Below are positions 26,970 to 35,226 of a DNA stretch of 64,000 bases, piece after piece. Numbering within the stretch: the first letter of the stretch is position 1; each line of letters opens with the position of its first letter. The DNA lies in the NCBI GenBank assembly GCA_965662265.1, contig CBFIGX010000002.1, positions 1 to 64,000 of the forward strand, given 5' to 3'. Source of the stretch: CBFIGX01 sp965662265. Lineage in GTDB: Bacteria; Bacteroidota; Bacteroidia; Flavobacteriales; UBA7430. The position numbers were made by a program, and so were the translations under genes. The notes beneath the pieces are model-generated. The model was not told where the DNA came from. It saw only the letters and a list, made by a program, of their open reading frames with translations, and ran no database searches.

Positions 26970-27830
26970 ATGAACATGAAATTTTCAACTATAATTGTTA
27001 CTTTGTTTGCCTTATTTAACTGGAGTGTTTGCTTTGCTCAGGGCAACTTGTTAGGAGAGCTTCAGTCTGATGTAAATGAGCCTTTATTTGTTCAACCTGC
27101 TTTCAAAGCTATGAAAATTGCAAATCTACAATCCACTAAAATTGCTTCTAAAGGCGACTTATACATGTATGTTTCTCATCGATTTGGTAGTTTAAAAGGA
27201 GGTTTCGATACATTTTATGGACTTGATAATGCCATTACTAAAATACAGTTAGTTTATGGATTTACTGATAAGCTCCAGCTTGGGCTAAGTCGTGAGTCAT
27301 TGCGTAAAACATTTTCAGCATCTGCTAAGTATAAGCTGAAAGAGCAAGGTAAATCGCTTATGAATATTACTGCTTACACTACAGTTAATTACAATTCTGA
27401 GTTAAGTTTTGAGCGATATCCTTATCTCCAAGAGTCTGATAGATTGAGTTATGCATCACAGCTTTTATTTTCATATCGTTTTTCTAGTGAGGTATCATTA
27501 CTATTAGCGCCATCATATGTTAGGCAGAATTTAGTCTGGGAACCTAGCCAATCACATGATCAATATGCTCTTGGATTAGGTGCGCGCTATAAGATTACTA
27601 AGCGTAGTTCTATAAATGCTGACTATATGTATCATTTAAATAGAAATGAAGCCTCTATATATAGTAACACATTGTCTGTAGGAATGGATATAGAGACAGG
27701 AGGTCATGTATTTCAGCTTTTGTTTTCTAATGCGCAATCGACCAATGAGCCTGGCTTTATTTCTAACGCAGAAGGAGATTGGACTACTGGCGATGTCTAT
27801 TTTGGCTTTAATATAGTTCGGGTGTTCTAA
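26970..27830 (+). CDS. DUF5777-family beta-barrel outer-membrane protein
   Basis: A 286-residue exported protein (signal peptide ending FNWSVCFAQ). The mature part begins LQSDVNEPLFVQPAFKAMKIANLQSTKI, then alternating short strands rich in aromatic residues (LYMYVSHRFGSL, KIQLVYGFTDKLQLGLSR), ending in a C-terminal Phe, as expected for an outer-membrane barrel. DUF5777 proteins have no known function and are often encoded with cytochrome c-like and YceI proteins, as here. It is the last gene of the operon. Confidence 0.82.
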   Translation: MNMKFSTIIVTLFALFNWSVCFAQGNLLGELQSDVNEPLFVQPAFKAMKIANLQSTKIASKGDLYMYVSHRFGSLKGGFDTFYGLDNAITKIQLVYGFTDKLQLGLSRESLRKTFSASAKYKLKEQGKSLMNITAYTTVNYNSELSFERYPYLQESDRLSYASQLLFSYRFSSEVSLLLAPSYVRQNLVWEPSQSHDQYALGLGARYKITKRSSINADYMYHLNRNEASIYSNTLSVGMDIETGGHVFQLLFSNAQSTNEPGFISNAEGDWTTGDVYFGFNIVRVF

Positions 27831-27833
27831 TAA

Positions 27834-27858
27834 CCTACTATTTGTAGTAGGCAATATT
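27834..27858 (+). terminator. Terminator between the DUF5777 operon and the convergent ATPase gene
   Basis: A perfect 7-bp stem CCTACTA/TAGTAGG (27834-27840 with 27845-27851), loop TTTG, followed by CAATATTTTAAA. It lies 3 bases after the DUF5777 stop and may serve both converging transcripts. Confidence 0.65.
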
Positions 27859-28506
27859 TTAAATTAATCCATCTTTCATTTCTAACATTCTATCACTCAT
27901 AGCAGCTAATTCTCTATTATGGGTTACAATAACAAATGTTTGATTATATTCTGCTCTAAGGTCGAAAAATAATTCATGTAAGTTTTTTGCAGAATCAGTA
28001 TCTAAATTACCAGAGGGTTCATCAGCGAACACCACAGAAGGCTTATTGATTAATGCCCGCGCTACAGCAACTCTCTGCTGTTCGCCACCAGAGAGCTCCA
28101 TTGGTTTGTGATATAACCTATCTGATAAACCTAGTTTTGTTAATAACTCAATGGCTTTCTTGGATGCTTCTTTTTTGGTAACTCCACTAATCCAGCTTGG
28201 TATAGACACATTTTCAATGGCGTTAAATTCAGGTAGCAATTGGTGTGATTGAAAGATAAAGCCAATTTGTTTATTCCTAAACTCAGCAAGTTCTTTGTGA
28301 TTAAGTTCACCAATATCTTGTCCTGCTAGCTCTATTGAACCACTAGAGGCATAAGTAAGGGTGCCTAAAATTTGAAGCAAACTACTTTTCCCAGCTCCCG
28401 AACTACCAACAATGCTAACAATCTCTCCTGCTTTTATATCAAGAGAAATCCCTTTGAGAACCTCAAGTTCATCATAGTGTTTTATAATGTTTCTTGCCTT
28501 TATCAT
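27859..28506 (-). CDS. ABC transporter ATP-binding protein (LolD/MacB type)
   Basis: A 215-residue ATPase with Walker A GSSGAGKSS, Q-loop FIFQSHQLLPEF, signature LSGGEQQRVAVARAL, Walker B VVFADEPSGNLD and H-loop VTHN. The Q-loop and DEPSGNLD context are those of the LolD/MacB family, which drives lipoprotein release or exporters of the FtsX-like type. No membrane partner gene is adjacent, so LolD is likely but not certain. The gene overlaps the upstream DUF5916 gene by 4 bases (ATGA). Confidence 0.9.
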   Translation of the reverse strand: MIKARNIIKHYDELEVLKGISLDIKAGEIVSIVGSSGAGKSSLLQILGTLTYASSGSIELAGQDIGELNHKELAEFRNKQIGFIFQSHQLLPEFNAIENVSIPSWISGVTKKEASKKAIELLTKLGLSDRLYHKPMELSGGEQQRVAVARALINKPSVVFADEPSGNLDTDSAKNLHELFFDLRAEYNQTFVIVTHNRELAAMSDRMLEMKDGLI

Positions 28507-30938
28507 TTTGATGTAATATGCAAATAATCGAGGTAATATACTAACTTTAATGATATGCTATTCCTTTGGTTTTCTTCAAAAAGTTGTTTTATATTTTGTT
28601 GAGTACTAACATAAGCGTTTGTGTTTTGGACCATAATCGCATTTTTCCATTGGAGGTTTAGTTCTGAGCCAGGAGCAAAGCGCCACACACAATTAAGGTC
28701 TATGTTCCATGTATTAAAATTAATATCGTACAATGGAGTGTTGGTGTCGTCATTTAAATTAAAGTTGCTAGCAATGATATTTCCATCATCTAATCGAAAT
28801 GTTTTTTGATGTTTTAGCCTAGACCAATAGTGTCTCATTTTTAGTGCAAAAGACAATTTACTATTTGCAATATAACTAAGCTCATATACATTTGTTGTTG
28901 TATTTCGGTCTCTTTGACTAAATAAAATGCCACCATCTTCATCGAATAAAGGACTGTATTCTTGATTCATTAGCCGTCCTATATTATTGTATTCTACCTT
29001 ATGAGAGATTACGTAAGTCATAAATATGTGATTGTTGACTCTAAAACGAGGAGAGAGTCGTACATGAAAGGATTCAGAATCGAACTGTGGGGTAGCCTCA
29101 TAACCAAACCCTAAATCACCAGCAAAACGTTTTCTATAGTCTGTAGAATTCCACCAATACATGTCGGTCCTAGGTCCTTTAATAAATACATTGTCCCAGC
29201 CTGATTCTCTAGCTTCAAAATAATCGTAAGTATTACCAATACTTTGTTCAATAGAAAGCCCTGTAGAAAAATAATTGGTTAGGTGAACTCGAGTGTCAAA
29301 GGCTATTTCTGTGTTTGTGTATTTGTTAGGGCGATATAGCATATCTCTTGAAGCTTCAAATTCAAAGTTTACTTTTCGTAGTTTTCCTTTAGGTTCAAAG
29401 ATGTAATATGCTACATATGCACGATGACTTAATTCATTATTATTGTAGAGAAAGCCTAGATCGTTAATATCATAGGTGTCACTTTCAATATTTTGAGAAA
29501 GGGCATATCTAAGTTGACCACTAGATTTCTCATAAGTTAAGTACGAAGCGTGTCCTGTTTGGATTTCGCTATTTTCAAAAACATGACTGAATGAGAGATC
29601 GCCATAAAAAGTGTGTGAATTATCTTCAGAGCCTAGTTGTATTTGAATTTTTTCAACATTAGCGTCTCTTGCATCACCATTCCTAATTACATTTGTGTTC
29701 GTGAAGGTTAAATATGAATTGTTTTTTAAAATTTGATCGAGAACAAGAACGTTATAATTTGCCATCGGTTCCACAATAGCTTTTCTAGTATCACCGGTTA
29801 AGCTATCTGTTATTGTTGCGTAAGTATCTTCGGTAATGGCATTAAATATTCCGATACCTAAACCTCTAGAGGTTCTTCCAGAAAATTTTGTAGCATTTAA
29901 GAGTTGTACATTACTAGGTTGTTCACTGATATATTCAGTATTGCCCATCATAGGGTTTGTGCTTGGCCTGTCACCAATCCTTCTCGAGTAAAAGAGGTTA
30001 GATTTGTTAAAGAGTTCTGTTCCTTCTGTGAAGAAACTTCTATTTTCATCGTATCTAACTTCAAAAGGGCTGATGTTTAGAACTTCATTATCGAATACAG
30101 TTTGTCCAAAATCTGGAATCAAAGTCATGTCTAGTGTAAAACTCTCATTGATTCCATATTTAAGATCTAACCCACCGTTAATATTTGTATTTGTTTCTCC
30201 AGATTTGTGATCTAAATAAGAGGATAGGTAGGGCATAAAAGAAAGCCTTAATGGCGCATCAATATTATTTATACCATTAAGAATTCCTGACTGTGCCGCG
30301 TAGTTAGAATTTTCTATGTCAATAGGGTTCCATGAATAATGCGATCTGTATCGACGAATTACTCGCTTCATGTTAATTCCCCAAGTCTGAATATCTGTAG
30401 TTGGAATACGTAGCGCAGAATAAGGAATCTCCATTTCAACAGACCAGCCTTTACTATGAATTTTAACTGCAGATTCCCATACAGCATCCCAGTTATAGTC
30501 GTTATTTTCTCCCGATGATCTTGAGTCTAATTGTATTCCAGCTGCAGTTACAGCGAACATAAATTCATTCTGGGAATCGTTGTATGTTGATAGCCAAACA
30601 CCAAACCAGTCGCAATTTTTATTTTGCTCATCTCTTTTACTAAGTTCATAAAGAATACTGTCTGGAGCATTGTCGTAAAACATTGCTCCTATATAAAGGG
30701 ATTTATCATCGTATAAAAAGCGTACTTCTGACCTCTGTGCATATTGCTCTTTTTCAAAATTTCGTGGTTCGATCATAGTCCAATCTTTTGCTGCTGGGGC
30801 TGTAAACCATAAATCTTCTAAGAGCCCATCAATTTCTGGTGAATTAGGAGTTCTTATAGCTTCTATATTTTTTTTGGGACCTTGTGCAAGACATTGAAAT
30901 TGAAGAATTAGAAGGCAAAAAAGTAAGATGTGTTTCAT
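28503..30938 (-). CDS. DUF5916 outer-membrane protein with CBM9-like N-terminal domain
   Basis: An 811-residue exported protein (signal peptide MKHILLFCLLILQFQCLAQ). Residues about 25-215 resemble the carbohydrate-binding family 9-like fold (PEIDGLLEDLWF, VRFLYDDKSLYIGAMFYD, SVEMEIPYSALRIP). The rest is DUF5916, a likely 14-16-stranded barrel, with FEVRYDENRSFFTEGTELF. These proteins are common in Bacteroidota; their substrate is unknown. It is co-transcribed with the LolD-like ATPase, possibly by chance. Confidence 0.85.
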   Translation of the reverse strand: MKHILLFCLLILQFQCLAQGPKKNIEAIRTPNSPEIDGLLEDLWFTAPAAKDWTMIEPRNFEKEQYAQRSEVRFLYDDKSLYIGAMFYDNAPDSILYELSKRDEQNKNCDWFGVWLSTYNDSQNEFMFAVTAAGIQLDSRSSGENNDYNWDAVWESAVKIHSKGWSVEMEIPYSALRIPTTDIQTWGINMKRVIRRYRSHYSWNPIDIENSNYAAQSGILNGINNIDAPLRLSFMPYLSSYLDHKSGETNTNINGGLDLKYGINESFTLDMTLIPDFGQTVFDNEVLNISPFEVRYDENRSFFTEGTELFNKSNLFYSRRIGDRPSTNPMMGNTEYISEQPSNVQLLNATKFSGRTSRGLGIGIFNAITEDTYATITDSLTGDTRKAIVEPMANYNVLVLDQILKNNSYLTFTNTNVIRNGDARDANVEKIQIQLGSEDNSHTFYGDLSFSHVFENSEIQTGHASYLTYEKSSGQLRYALSQNIESDTYDINDLGFLYNNNELSHRAYVAYYIFEPKGKLRKVNFEFEASRDMLYRPNKYTNTEIAFDTRVHLTNYFSTGLSIEQSIGNTYDYFEARESGWDNVFIKGPRTDMYWWNSTDYRKRFAGDLGFGYEATPQFDSESFHVRLSPRFRVNNHIFMTYVISHKVEYNNIGRLMNQEYSPLFDEDGGILFSQRDRNTTTNVYELSYIANSKLSFALKMRHYWSRLKHQKTFRLDDGNIIASNFNLNDDTNTPLYDINFNTWNIDLNCVWRFAPGSELNLQWKNAIMVQNTNAYVSTQQNIKQLFEENQRNSISLKLVYYLDYLHITSK

Positions 30939-30998
30939 TGATGTTGGTTGTAACTAAAATTTCTTAGGGCTTAAATCCAAAACTATACCATATAGTAT

Positions 30999-31340
30999 TT
31001 ATGTTTCTGGAAAGAATCTACTTAAAATTATTCCTTGTTTATTTATGTCTAAATTGTAAAACGCTTCATATAATTCTTCAAAACGGCATAACTGATCTTT
31101 TTCTTCTTCCTTAAGGTCACCTTTAAAGACAATACCGGATTTAGAGGTGGTGCAAACAAAAAAATCAAATCCGTCAATATCCTTTATCAGACCAAATTCT
31201 TTTGTTTCGAGCAGATATTTGTACCATTTATCCTGAATAATAAGGAGCATTTCCAAGCATGGCATCACTTTGAATGAGTTTATTTTAAAACACTTTAAAA
31301 CCTCAATAAAAAAAAGCTCCCCTTTAGTAGGTTGATCCAT
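30999..31340 (-). CDS. Hypothetical protein
   Basis: Not recognised. A 113-residue acidic, soluble protein with three Cys and no signal peptide or membrane segment. Predicted pattern is an N-terminal helix (GELFFIEVLKCFKIN), a hydrophobic LEMLLIIQDKWYKYLL segment, strands (FDFFVCTTSKSGIVFKG) and a C-terminal helix. It lies alone between the DUF5916 and nitronate monooxygenase-like genes on the same strand. The codon use looks like its neighbours, and the predicted protein is well mixed in composition, which supports a real gene. Confidence 0.6.
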   Translation of the reverse strand: MDQPTKGELFFIEVLKCFKINSFKVMPCLEMLLIIQDKWYKYLLETKEFGLIKDIDGFDFFVCTTSKSGIVFKGDLKEEEKDQLCRFEELYEAFYNLDINKQGIILSRFFPET

Positions 31341-31408
31341 CGTTTTTTTCTTTTTACAAAGAAAGTGAATTATAGTGTTAAAAAAATGAAGTTAAGACCT
31401 TAATCCTA

Positions 31409-32362
31409 TTATTCTATTGTGAGCTGTTTCACTAATTCTTTAATTGGTTTTATGGCGGAAACACCTTCAATGGATGGTCCTGCACACCATACTGTTTTAT
31501 AGCTAGTATTGTAGGCAGAATTCTTGAGTAATTTAGCACCTGTGTAGAAGCGCAATATCTTAATCAATTTTTTTAGTCTTTTATTTTTAATGAGTAGCCG
31601 TTCTATATAATTAAGCTTCTTGTCAAGGCTTTGAACAAATGGGGTGTTGATAACTGTGCAAGGTGTTCCCGATAGTTTTTCTGTAAGCACAATATCTTTA
31701 GCGCCATATATAACAACCGCCTTCTTGTAATCTAAAGAAACAGTGGATTCTTCTGTAGCGATAAATGGAGATCCTATGGATACTCCACAAGCACCTAGGT
31801 TTATTAGATTTTGAATTTGCTTAGCGTTTGAAACTCCACCTGCAGATATAATAGGAGCATTACAGTGTTTAACTAGCTCTGGGATTAAAATTTCAGCATC
31901 AATATAACCACAATGCCCTCCAGCATTACTGTTTATTGCGATAATTGCATCGCAGCCTAAGTCATCTACTTTTTTCGCATACTTAAGGTCTGTTACATCA
32001 CAAAATACTTTAATGTTGTTTTCCTTACATCTACGAATTGTTTCTTGTGGATTTCCTAACGATGTGATAACGTAATCAACCTTCAATTGTATACAAGACT
32101 CTAATTGTTGCTTTAACTTGATGTTTGATTTGTTGACAATTAAATTAACACCAATAGGGCCGTGGCTATTTTTTCTTATTGAGGAAATCGTCTCTCTAAA
32201 CTCAGAGTCGGTTCTAAAATTTAATGCAGGAATACATCCGGTTAGTCCATTATTGAGTGCTGCAATCATCATGGCTTTATTAGTTACTAGAAACATTGGC
32301 GCCATAATAATCGGATGATTAATATCTAAAATATCACAAAGTGAATTCGTCTTTTTTGACAT
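31409..32362 (-). CDS. Nitronate monooxygenase-family FMN protein
   Basis: A 317-residue TIM-barrel flavoprotein. Motifs include HPIIMAPMFLVTN at the N terminus, GVNLIV, DYVITSLGNP, AIIAINSNAGGHCG (usually EGxEAGGH, here shortened to NSNAGGH) and PIISAGGVSNAKQI with GVSIGSPFIATEES. The family includes nitronate monooxygenase and FabK enoyl-ACP reductase. The nearby genes do not favour fatty-acid synthesis. A C-terminal Lys-rich insertion (IKNKRLKKLIKIL) is unusual for the family. Confidence 0.85.
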   Translation of the reverse strand: MSKKTNSLCDILDINHPIIMAPMFLVTNKAMMIAALNNGLTGCIPALNFRTDSEFRETISSIRKNSHGPIGVNLIVNKSNIKLKQQLESCIQLKVDYVITSLGNPQETIRRCKENNIKVFCDVTDLKYAKKVDDLGCDAIIAINSNAGGHCGYIDAEILIPELVKHCNAPIISAGGVSNAKQIQNLINLGACGVSIGSPFIATEESTVSLDYKKAVVIYGAKDIVLTEKLSGTPCTVINTPFVQSLDKKLNYIERLLIKNKRLKKLIKILRFYTGAKLLKNSAYNTSYKTVWCAGPSIEGVSAIKPIKELVKQLTIE

Positions 32363-32579
32363 AAAAATTTATGCAATTATACGTACTAAATTACATTTTT
32401 TCACGAATTAACAACGACACTTTTTGTGTTTGTTTTTAAAGTTATCTCCTTGCTTTAAGGCTAAAAACATTATGTTTATTGAATAGATAGATGTAAATTA
32501 TTTTGAATAAATATATTTAAACTAAAAAACTATATAAGTAGCTATAAAGTACTGGAAATTAATATTTTAAAAACATTAT

Positions 32580-32594
32580 ATGACATCATGTCAT
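32580..32594. promoter_or_regulatory. Candidate operator: 15-bp palindrome
   Basis: ATGACAT-C-ATGTCAT is a perfect 7-bp inverted repeat around one base, about 95 bases upstream of the trmD promoter in the divergent region. Such odd-centred dyads are typical binding sites for dimeric regulators. No regulator could be matched to it. Confidence 0.4.
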
Positions 32595-32675
32595 GCAATT
32601 ATTTTTAGTACAAAACTGCTTTTTTACTTGCATTTTAAATTAGATAACATTGTTCGTACTCCAAACATAAAGTCT

Positions 32676-32683
32676 TATTTTTG
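32676..32683 (+). promoter_or_regulatory. -7 promoter element of trmD, directly at the start codon
   Basis: TATTTTTG matches TAnnTTTG and is followed by TCGT and then the ATG at 32688. A TTG at 32650 with a 23-base spacer is a possible -33. A leaderless transcript is predicted. Confidence 0.68.
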
Positions 32684-32687
32684 TCGT

Positions 32688-33368
32688 ATGCGAATAGATA
32701 TAATAACACTTCATCCTGAGCTTTTAGAAAGCCCTTTTTCAACTTCCATTTTGCGACGAGCAATTGATCAAAATTTGGTGCAAGTAGTAGTTCATCAACT
32801 TCGTGATTATTCTGAAGACAAACACAAGCGTGTCGATGATATGCAATATGGAGGTGGTGCTGGTATGGTTATGTCTGTTAAGCCCATATCGAAAATAATA
32901 GATCATTTGAAGTCTGAGCGTTTGTATGAACAAATTATATATATGAGCCCTGACGGTAAAAGGTTTGAGCAGTCGGATGCAAATCGTTTTTCAGTTTGTG
33001 AAAATATAATTATTTTATGTGGTCACTATAAAGGTATCGATCATAGGATAAGGGAAACGTATATTACCAGCGAATTGTCAATTGGTGATTTTGTCTTATC
33101 AGGTGGTGAGTTGCCTGCAGCCATTGTATGTGATGCTATCATTCGATTAATACCTGGGGTTTTAGGCGATGAAACATCAGCGCTAAGTGACTCTTTTCAG
33201 GATGGTCTTCTTGCGCCACCAGTTTACACTAGGCCAGCAGAGTGGCGAGGCTTGGGTGTTCCAGAAGTTTTACTGTCTGGTCATGCTAAAAAGATAGAAG
33301 ATTGGCGCGATGATCAAGCTCTTAAACGGACCAAGGCACTAAGGCCTGATTTGCTTGAAGGTCAATAA
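32688..33368 (+). CDS. trmD: tRNA (guanine37-N1)-methyltransferase
   Basis: TrmD makes m1G37 in tRNAs and prevents frameshifting. The 226-residue protein starts MRIDIITLHPE, and has the knotted SPOUT core with CGHYKGIDHRI and LSIGDFVLSGGELPA, and the family's YTRPAEWRG. The start at 32688 is chosen because the family begins here and a promoter element lies immediately upstream; an open frame reaching back to 32580 is not needed. rplS follows 167 bases downstream, the usual trmD-rplS order, though rplS here seems to have its own promoter. Confidence 0.96.
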   Translation: MRIDIITLHPELLESPFSTSILRRAIDQNLVQVVVHQLRDYSEDKHKRVDDMQYGGGAGMVMSVKPISKIIDHLKSERLYEQIIYMSPDGKRFEQSDANRFSVCENIIILCGHYKGIDHRIRETYITSELSIGDFVLSGGELPAAIVCDAIIRLIPGVLGDETSALSDSFQDGLLAPPVYTRPAEWRGLGVPEVLLSGHAKKIEDWRDDQALKRTKALRPDLLEGQ

Positions 33369-33456
33369 TGACATTATTCGATCTTATTGTTGTTGTCTAA
33401 ATACTATTTCTTCAAAAAATTGAGTCTTAGTTAAATGTAAATTCATATTTATTTTG

Positions 33457-33464
33457 TAATATTG
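33457..33464 (+). promoter_or_regulatory. Likely -7 promoter element of rplS
   Basis: TAATATTG has one mismatch to TAnnTTTG and is followed by C. Transcription from here would start near 33470, just where the leader stem begins. Confidence 0.4.
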
Positions 33465-33535
33465 CAGCCTTAAAATCTAACTGCTCAACCGCTGGCAAAT
33501 CACGATGTGGATGTTGGGTTTAAAAATTAAAACAC
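33465..33535 (+). promoter_or_regulatory. Structured leader of rplS (candidate ribosomal-protein leader)
   Basis: The bases 33473-33481 (AAATCTAAC) can pair with 33513-33521 (GTTGGGTTT) to give a 9-bp stem with two G-U pairs. The 31 bases enclosed include a small hairpin CAC-GAT-GTG and a CCGCTGGC segment. The closing stem ends 14 bases before the ATG. Ribosomal-protein leaders that bind their own product are known for L19 in other bacteria; this one could serve L19 autoregulation (inferred). Confidence 0.5.
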
Positions 33536-33886
33536 ATGGATTTATTAAAATTTGTACAAGATGAATTTGTTCCAATGAACGAATTCCCTCAATTTGGAGC
33601 AGGAGATACTATCACCGTATACTACAAAATTAGTGAAGGTGATAAAGAACGTACTCAGTTTTTTAAAGGCGTTGTTATTCAACGCAGAGGTTCAGGCGTT
33701 ACAGAAACATTTACTATACGCAAAATAGGTGCTAATGGTATTGGTGTAGAGCGTATATTCCCTGTTAACTCGCCTGTATTAGAAAAGGTTGAAGTAAACA
33801 AAAAAGGTGTAGTTCGAAGAGCAAGAATATTTTACCTTAGAGAACTTACCGGTAAGAAAGCCCGAATTAAAGAACGTAGAAAGTAA
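33536..33886 (+). CDS. rplS: 50S ribosomal protein L19
   Basis: L19 sits at the 30S-50S interface. The 116-residue protein has the family core FGAGDTITVYYKISEG, FFKGVVIQRRGSG, TFTIRKIGANGIGVERIFP and the basic C terminus ARIFYLRELTGKKARIKERR. Length and start fit the family. It is downstream of trmD with a structured leader and followed by a strong terminator, so it is probably expressed mainly as a single gene. Confidence 0.98.
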   Translation: MDLLKFVQDEFVPMNEFPQFGAGDTITVYYKISEGDKERTQFFKGVVIQRRGSGVTETFTIRKIGANGIGVERIFPVNSPVLEKVEVNKKGVVRRARIFYLRELTGKKARIKERRK

Positions 33887-33905
33887 TATTTTACATTTTT
33901 ATATG

Positions 33906-33935
33906 AAAAGCAGCCTTTTGGTTGCTTTTTTTTTG
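33906..33935 (+). terminator. Terminator downstream of rplS
   Basis: An 8-bp stem AAGCAGCC/GGTTGCTT (one G-U pair), loop TTTT, followed by eight or more T. It lies about 20 bases past the rplS stop. Confidence 0.85.
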
Positions 33936-33978
33936 TTCTACATTACCACTTTCTCTAATTTTACCTAAAATACAATTA

Positions 33979-35226
33979 ATGACACACGTTAAGGCATTTA
34001 AAGCGATTCGACCTAAGCGCGACAAAGCCTATCTTGTTGCTTCTAGGTCTTATCTTACTTATTCAGAAAGCACGCTCAGAGAAAAACTGTTAAACAATCC
34101 ATATACTTTTCTCCATATAATTAATCCTGAACATTCATCCAATTCACAACTTTTAGAAGGAATTGATAAGTATAAAATGGTGCGTTCAAAATACAAATCA
34201 TTTAAAAATGAAGGTGTTTTTGTTGAAGATGGTAAACCCTGTTTCTATATATACCAGCAAGTTACCGAAGAAAGTACTTATACTGGCCTTATAGCTACCT
34301 CTAGTGTAGATGATTATTTATCAGGACATATTAAAATTCATGAACAAACAATTGCTAAGCGTGAAGCCATGTTTACTGATTACCTTAATGCTACAGGTTT
34401 TAATGCTGAGCCAGTATTACTTACGTATAAAAAAACGCCAGAAGTTGATGTTATTATAGAGGCTTATATGAAATATCGCCCAGAATATGAATTTACAAGT
34501 ACCAACAAGGTCTTGCATAATCTTTGGCTAGTTAATAAGCCTAAAGATATTGAGGCGCTCGAGCAAAAGTTTACTGAAGTAGATCATATGTACATTGCCG
34601 ATGGTCATCATCGATGTGCTTCATCAGCATTACTTTGCCAAAGACTGCGTCAAGCTAACCCAAATTACACGGGTAATGAGCCATATAATTTTTTCATGTC
34701 TTACTTAATTGATCATGAGCAAATGCGCATTTTTGGTTATCACCGACTAATTACCGATTTACATGGTTTGTCAAAAGCTCAATTCATATCGAAGTTGGGT
34801 CTGGTATATACGATTCAAAAGTTAGAAGTAAAGAAAGAGCCTAGTCATAAAGATGAGATATGCATGTACTTTGATGGCTGCTGGTATAGTTTGGTAGCTA
34901 GGCCATCTACATTTGACTCTAAACATTGTGTAGGCAGATTAGATGCGGCTATTTTAAATCAAAATGTTTTATACCCTATATTGGGTATCAAGGACATTAG
35001 AAATGATAAGCGCGTTGCATTTATTGATGGAAAACAAGGGTTGAGTAGTTTGGAATCTGCTGTAGATAGTTTAGAGTTTTCTATCGCATTTGCACTAAAA
35101 CCGATTTCGTTCGACCAATTAAAATTGGTTGCTGATCAGAATGAAATAATGCCTCCTAAAACTACTTTTATTGAACCTAAATTACGTTCAGGACTTATCA
35201 TTTATAGTAATACTGATGAAGAATAA
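33979..35226 (+). CDS. DUF1015-family protein
   Basis: A 415-residue soluble protein. Family landmarks are the N-terminal VKAFKAIRP, FLHIINPEH, FYIYQQ, the strongly conserved IADGHHRCASS near residue 210, and FMSYLIDHEQMRIFGYHRL. DUF1015 is often adjacent to serC/serA in Bacteria and has been proposed to act in serine metabolism, but no activity is established. The start at 33979 replaces an upstream frame that begins inside the rplS terminator. The 3' end overlaps the YggS gene by 11 bases. Confidence 0.86.
   Translation: MTHVKAFKAIRPKRDKAYLVASRSYLTYSESTLREKLLNNPYTFLHIINPEHSSNSQLLEGIDKYKMVRSKYKSFKNEGVFVEDGKPCFYIYQQVTEESTYTGLIATSSVDDYLSGHIKIHEQTIAKREAMFTDYLNATGFNAEPVLLTYKKTPEVDVIIEAYMKYRPEYEFTSTNKVLHNLWLVNKPKDIEALEQKFTEVDHMYIADGHHRCASSALLCQRLRQANPNYTGNEPYNFFMSYLIDHEQMRIFGYHRLITDLHGLSKAQFISKLGLVYTIQKLEVKKEPSHKDEICMYFDGCWYSLVARPSTFDSKHCVGRLDAAILNQNVLYPILGIKDIRNDKRVAFIDGKQGLSSLESAVDSLEFSIAFALKPISFDQLKLVADQNEIMPPKTTFIEPKLRSGLIIYSNTDEE

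Larger units (their letters stand above)
32363..32687. other. AT-rich divergent intergenic region with a perfect palindrome
   Basis: A gap of 325 bases between the divergent nitronate monooxygenase-like gene and trmD. It holds a TAnnTTTG-type trmD promoter at its right end, a one-mismatch element (TATAATTG) near 32375-32382 for the minus-strand gene, and the dyad at 32580-32594. No tRNA, small RNA or further convincing reading frame was seen; an open frame extending trmD upstream to 32580 has poor coding character. Confidence 0.6.

Noticed and set aside
32363..32687. tRNA or small-RNA gene in the largest gap
   Set aside because: No cloverleaf, CCA end or terminator hairpin could be found; the region is very AT-rich and holds only promoter-like elements and a dyad.
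32580..32687. Upstream extension of trmD by 36 codons
   Set aside because: The added residues do not belong to the TrmD family, and a promoter element sits 4 bases before the usual start.
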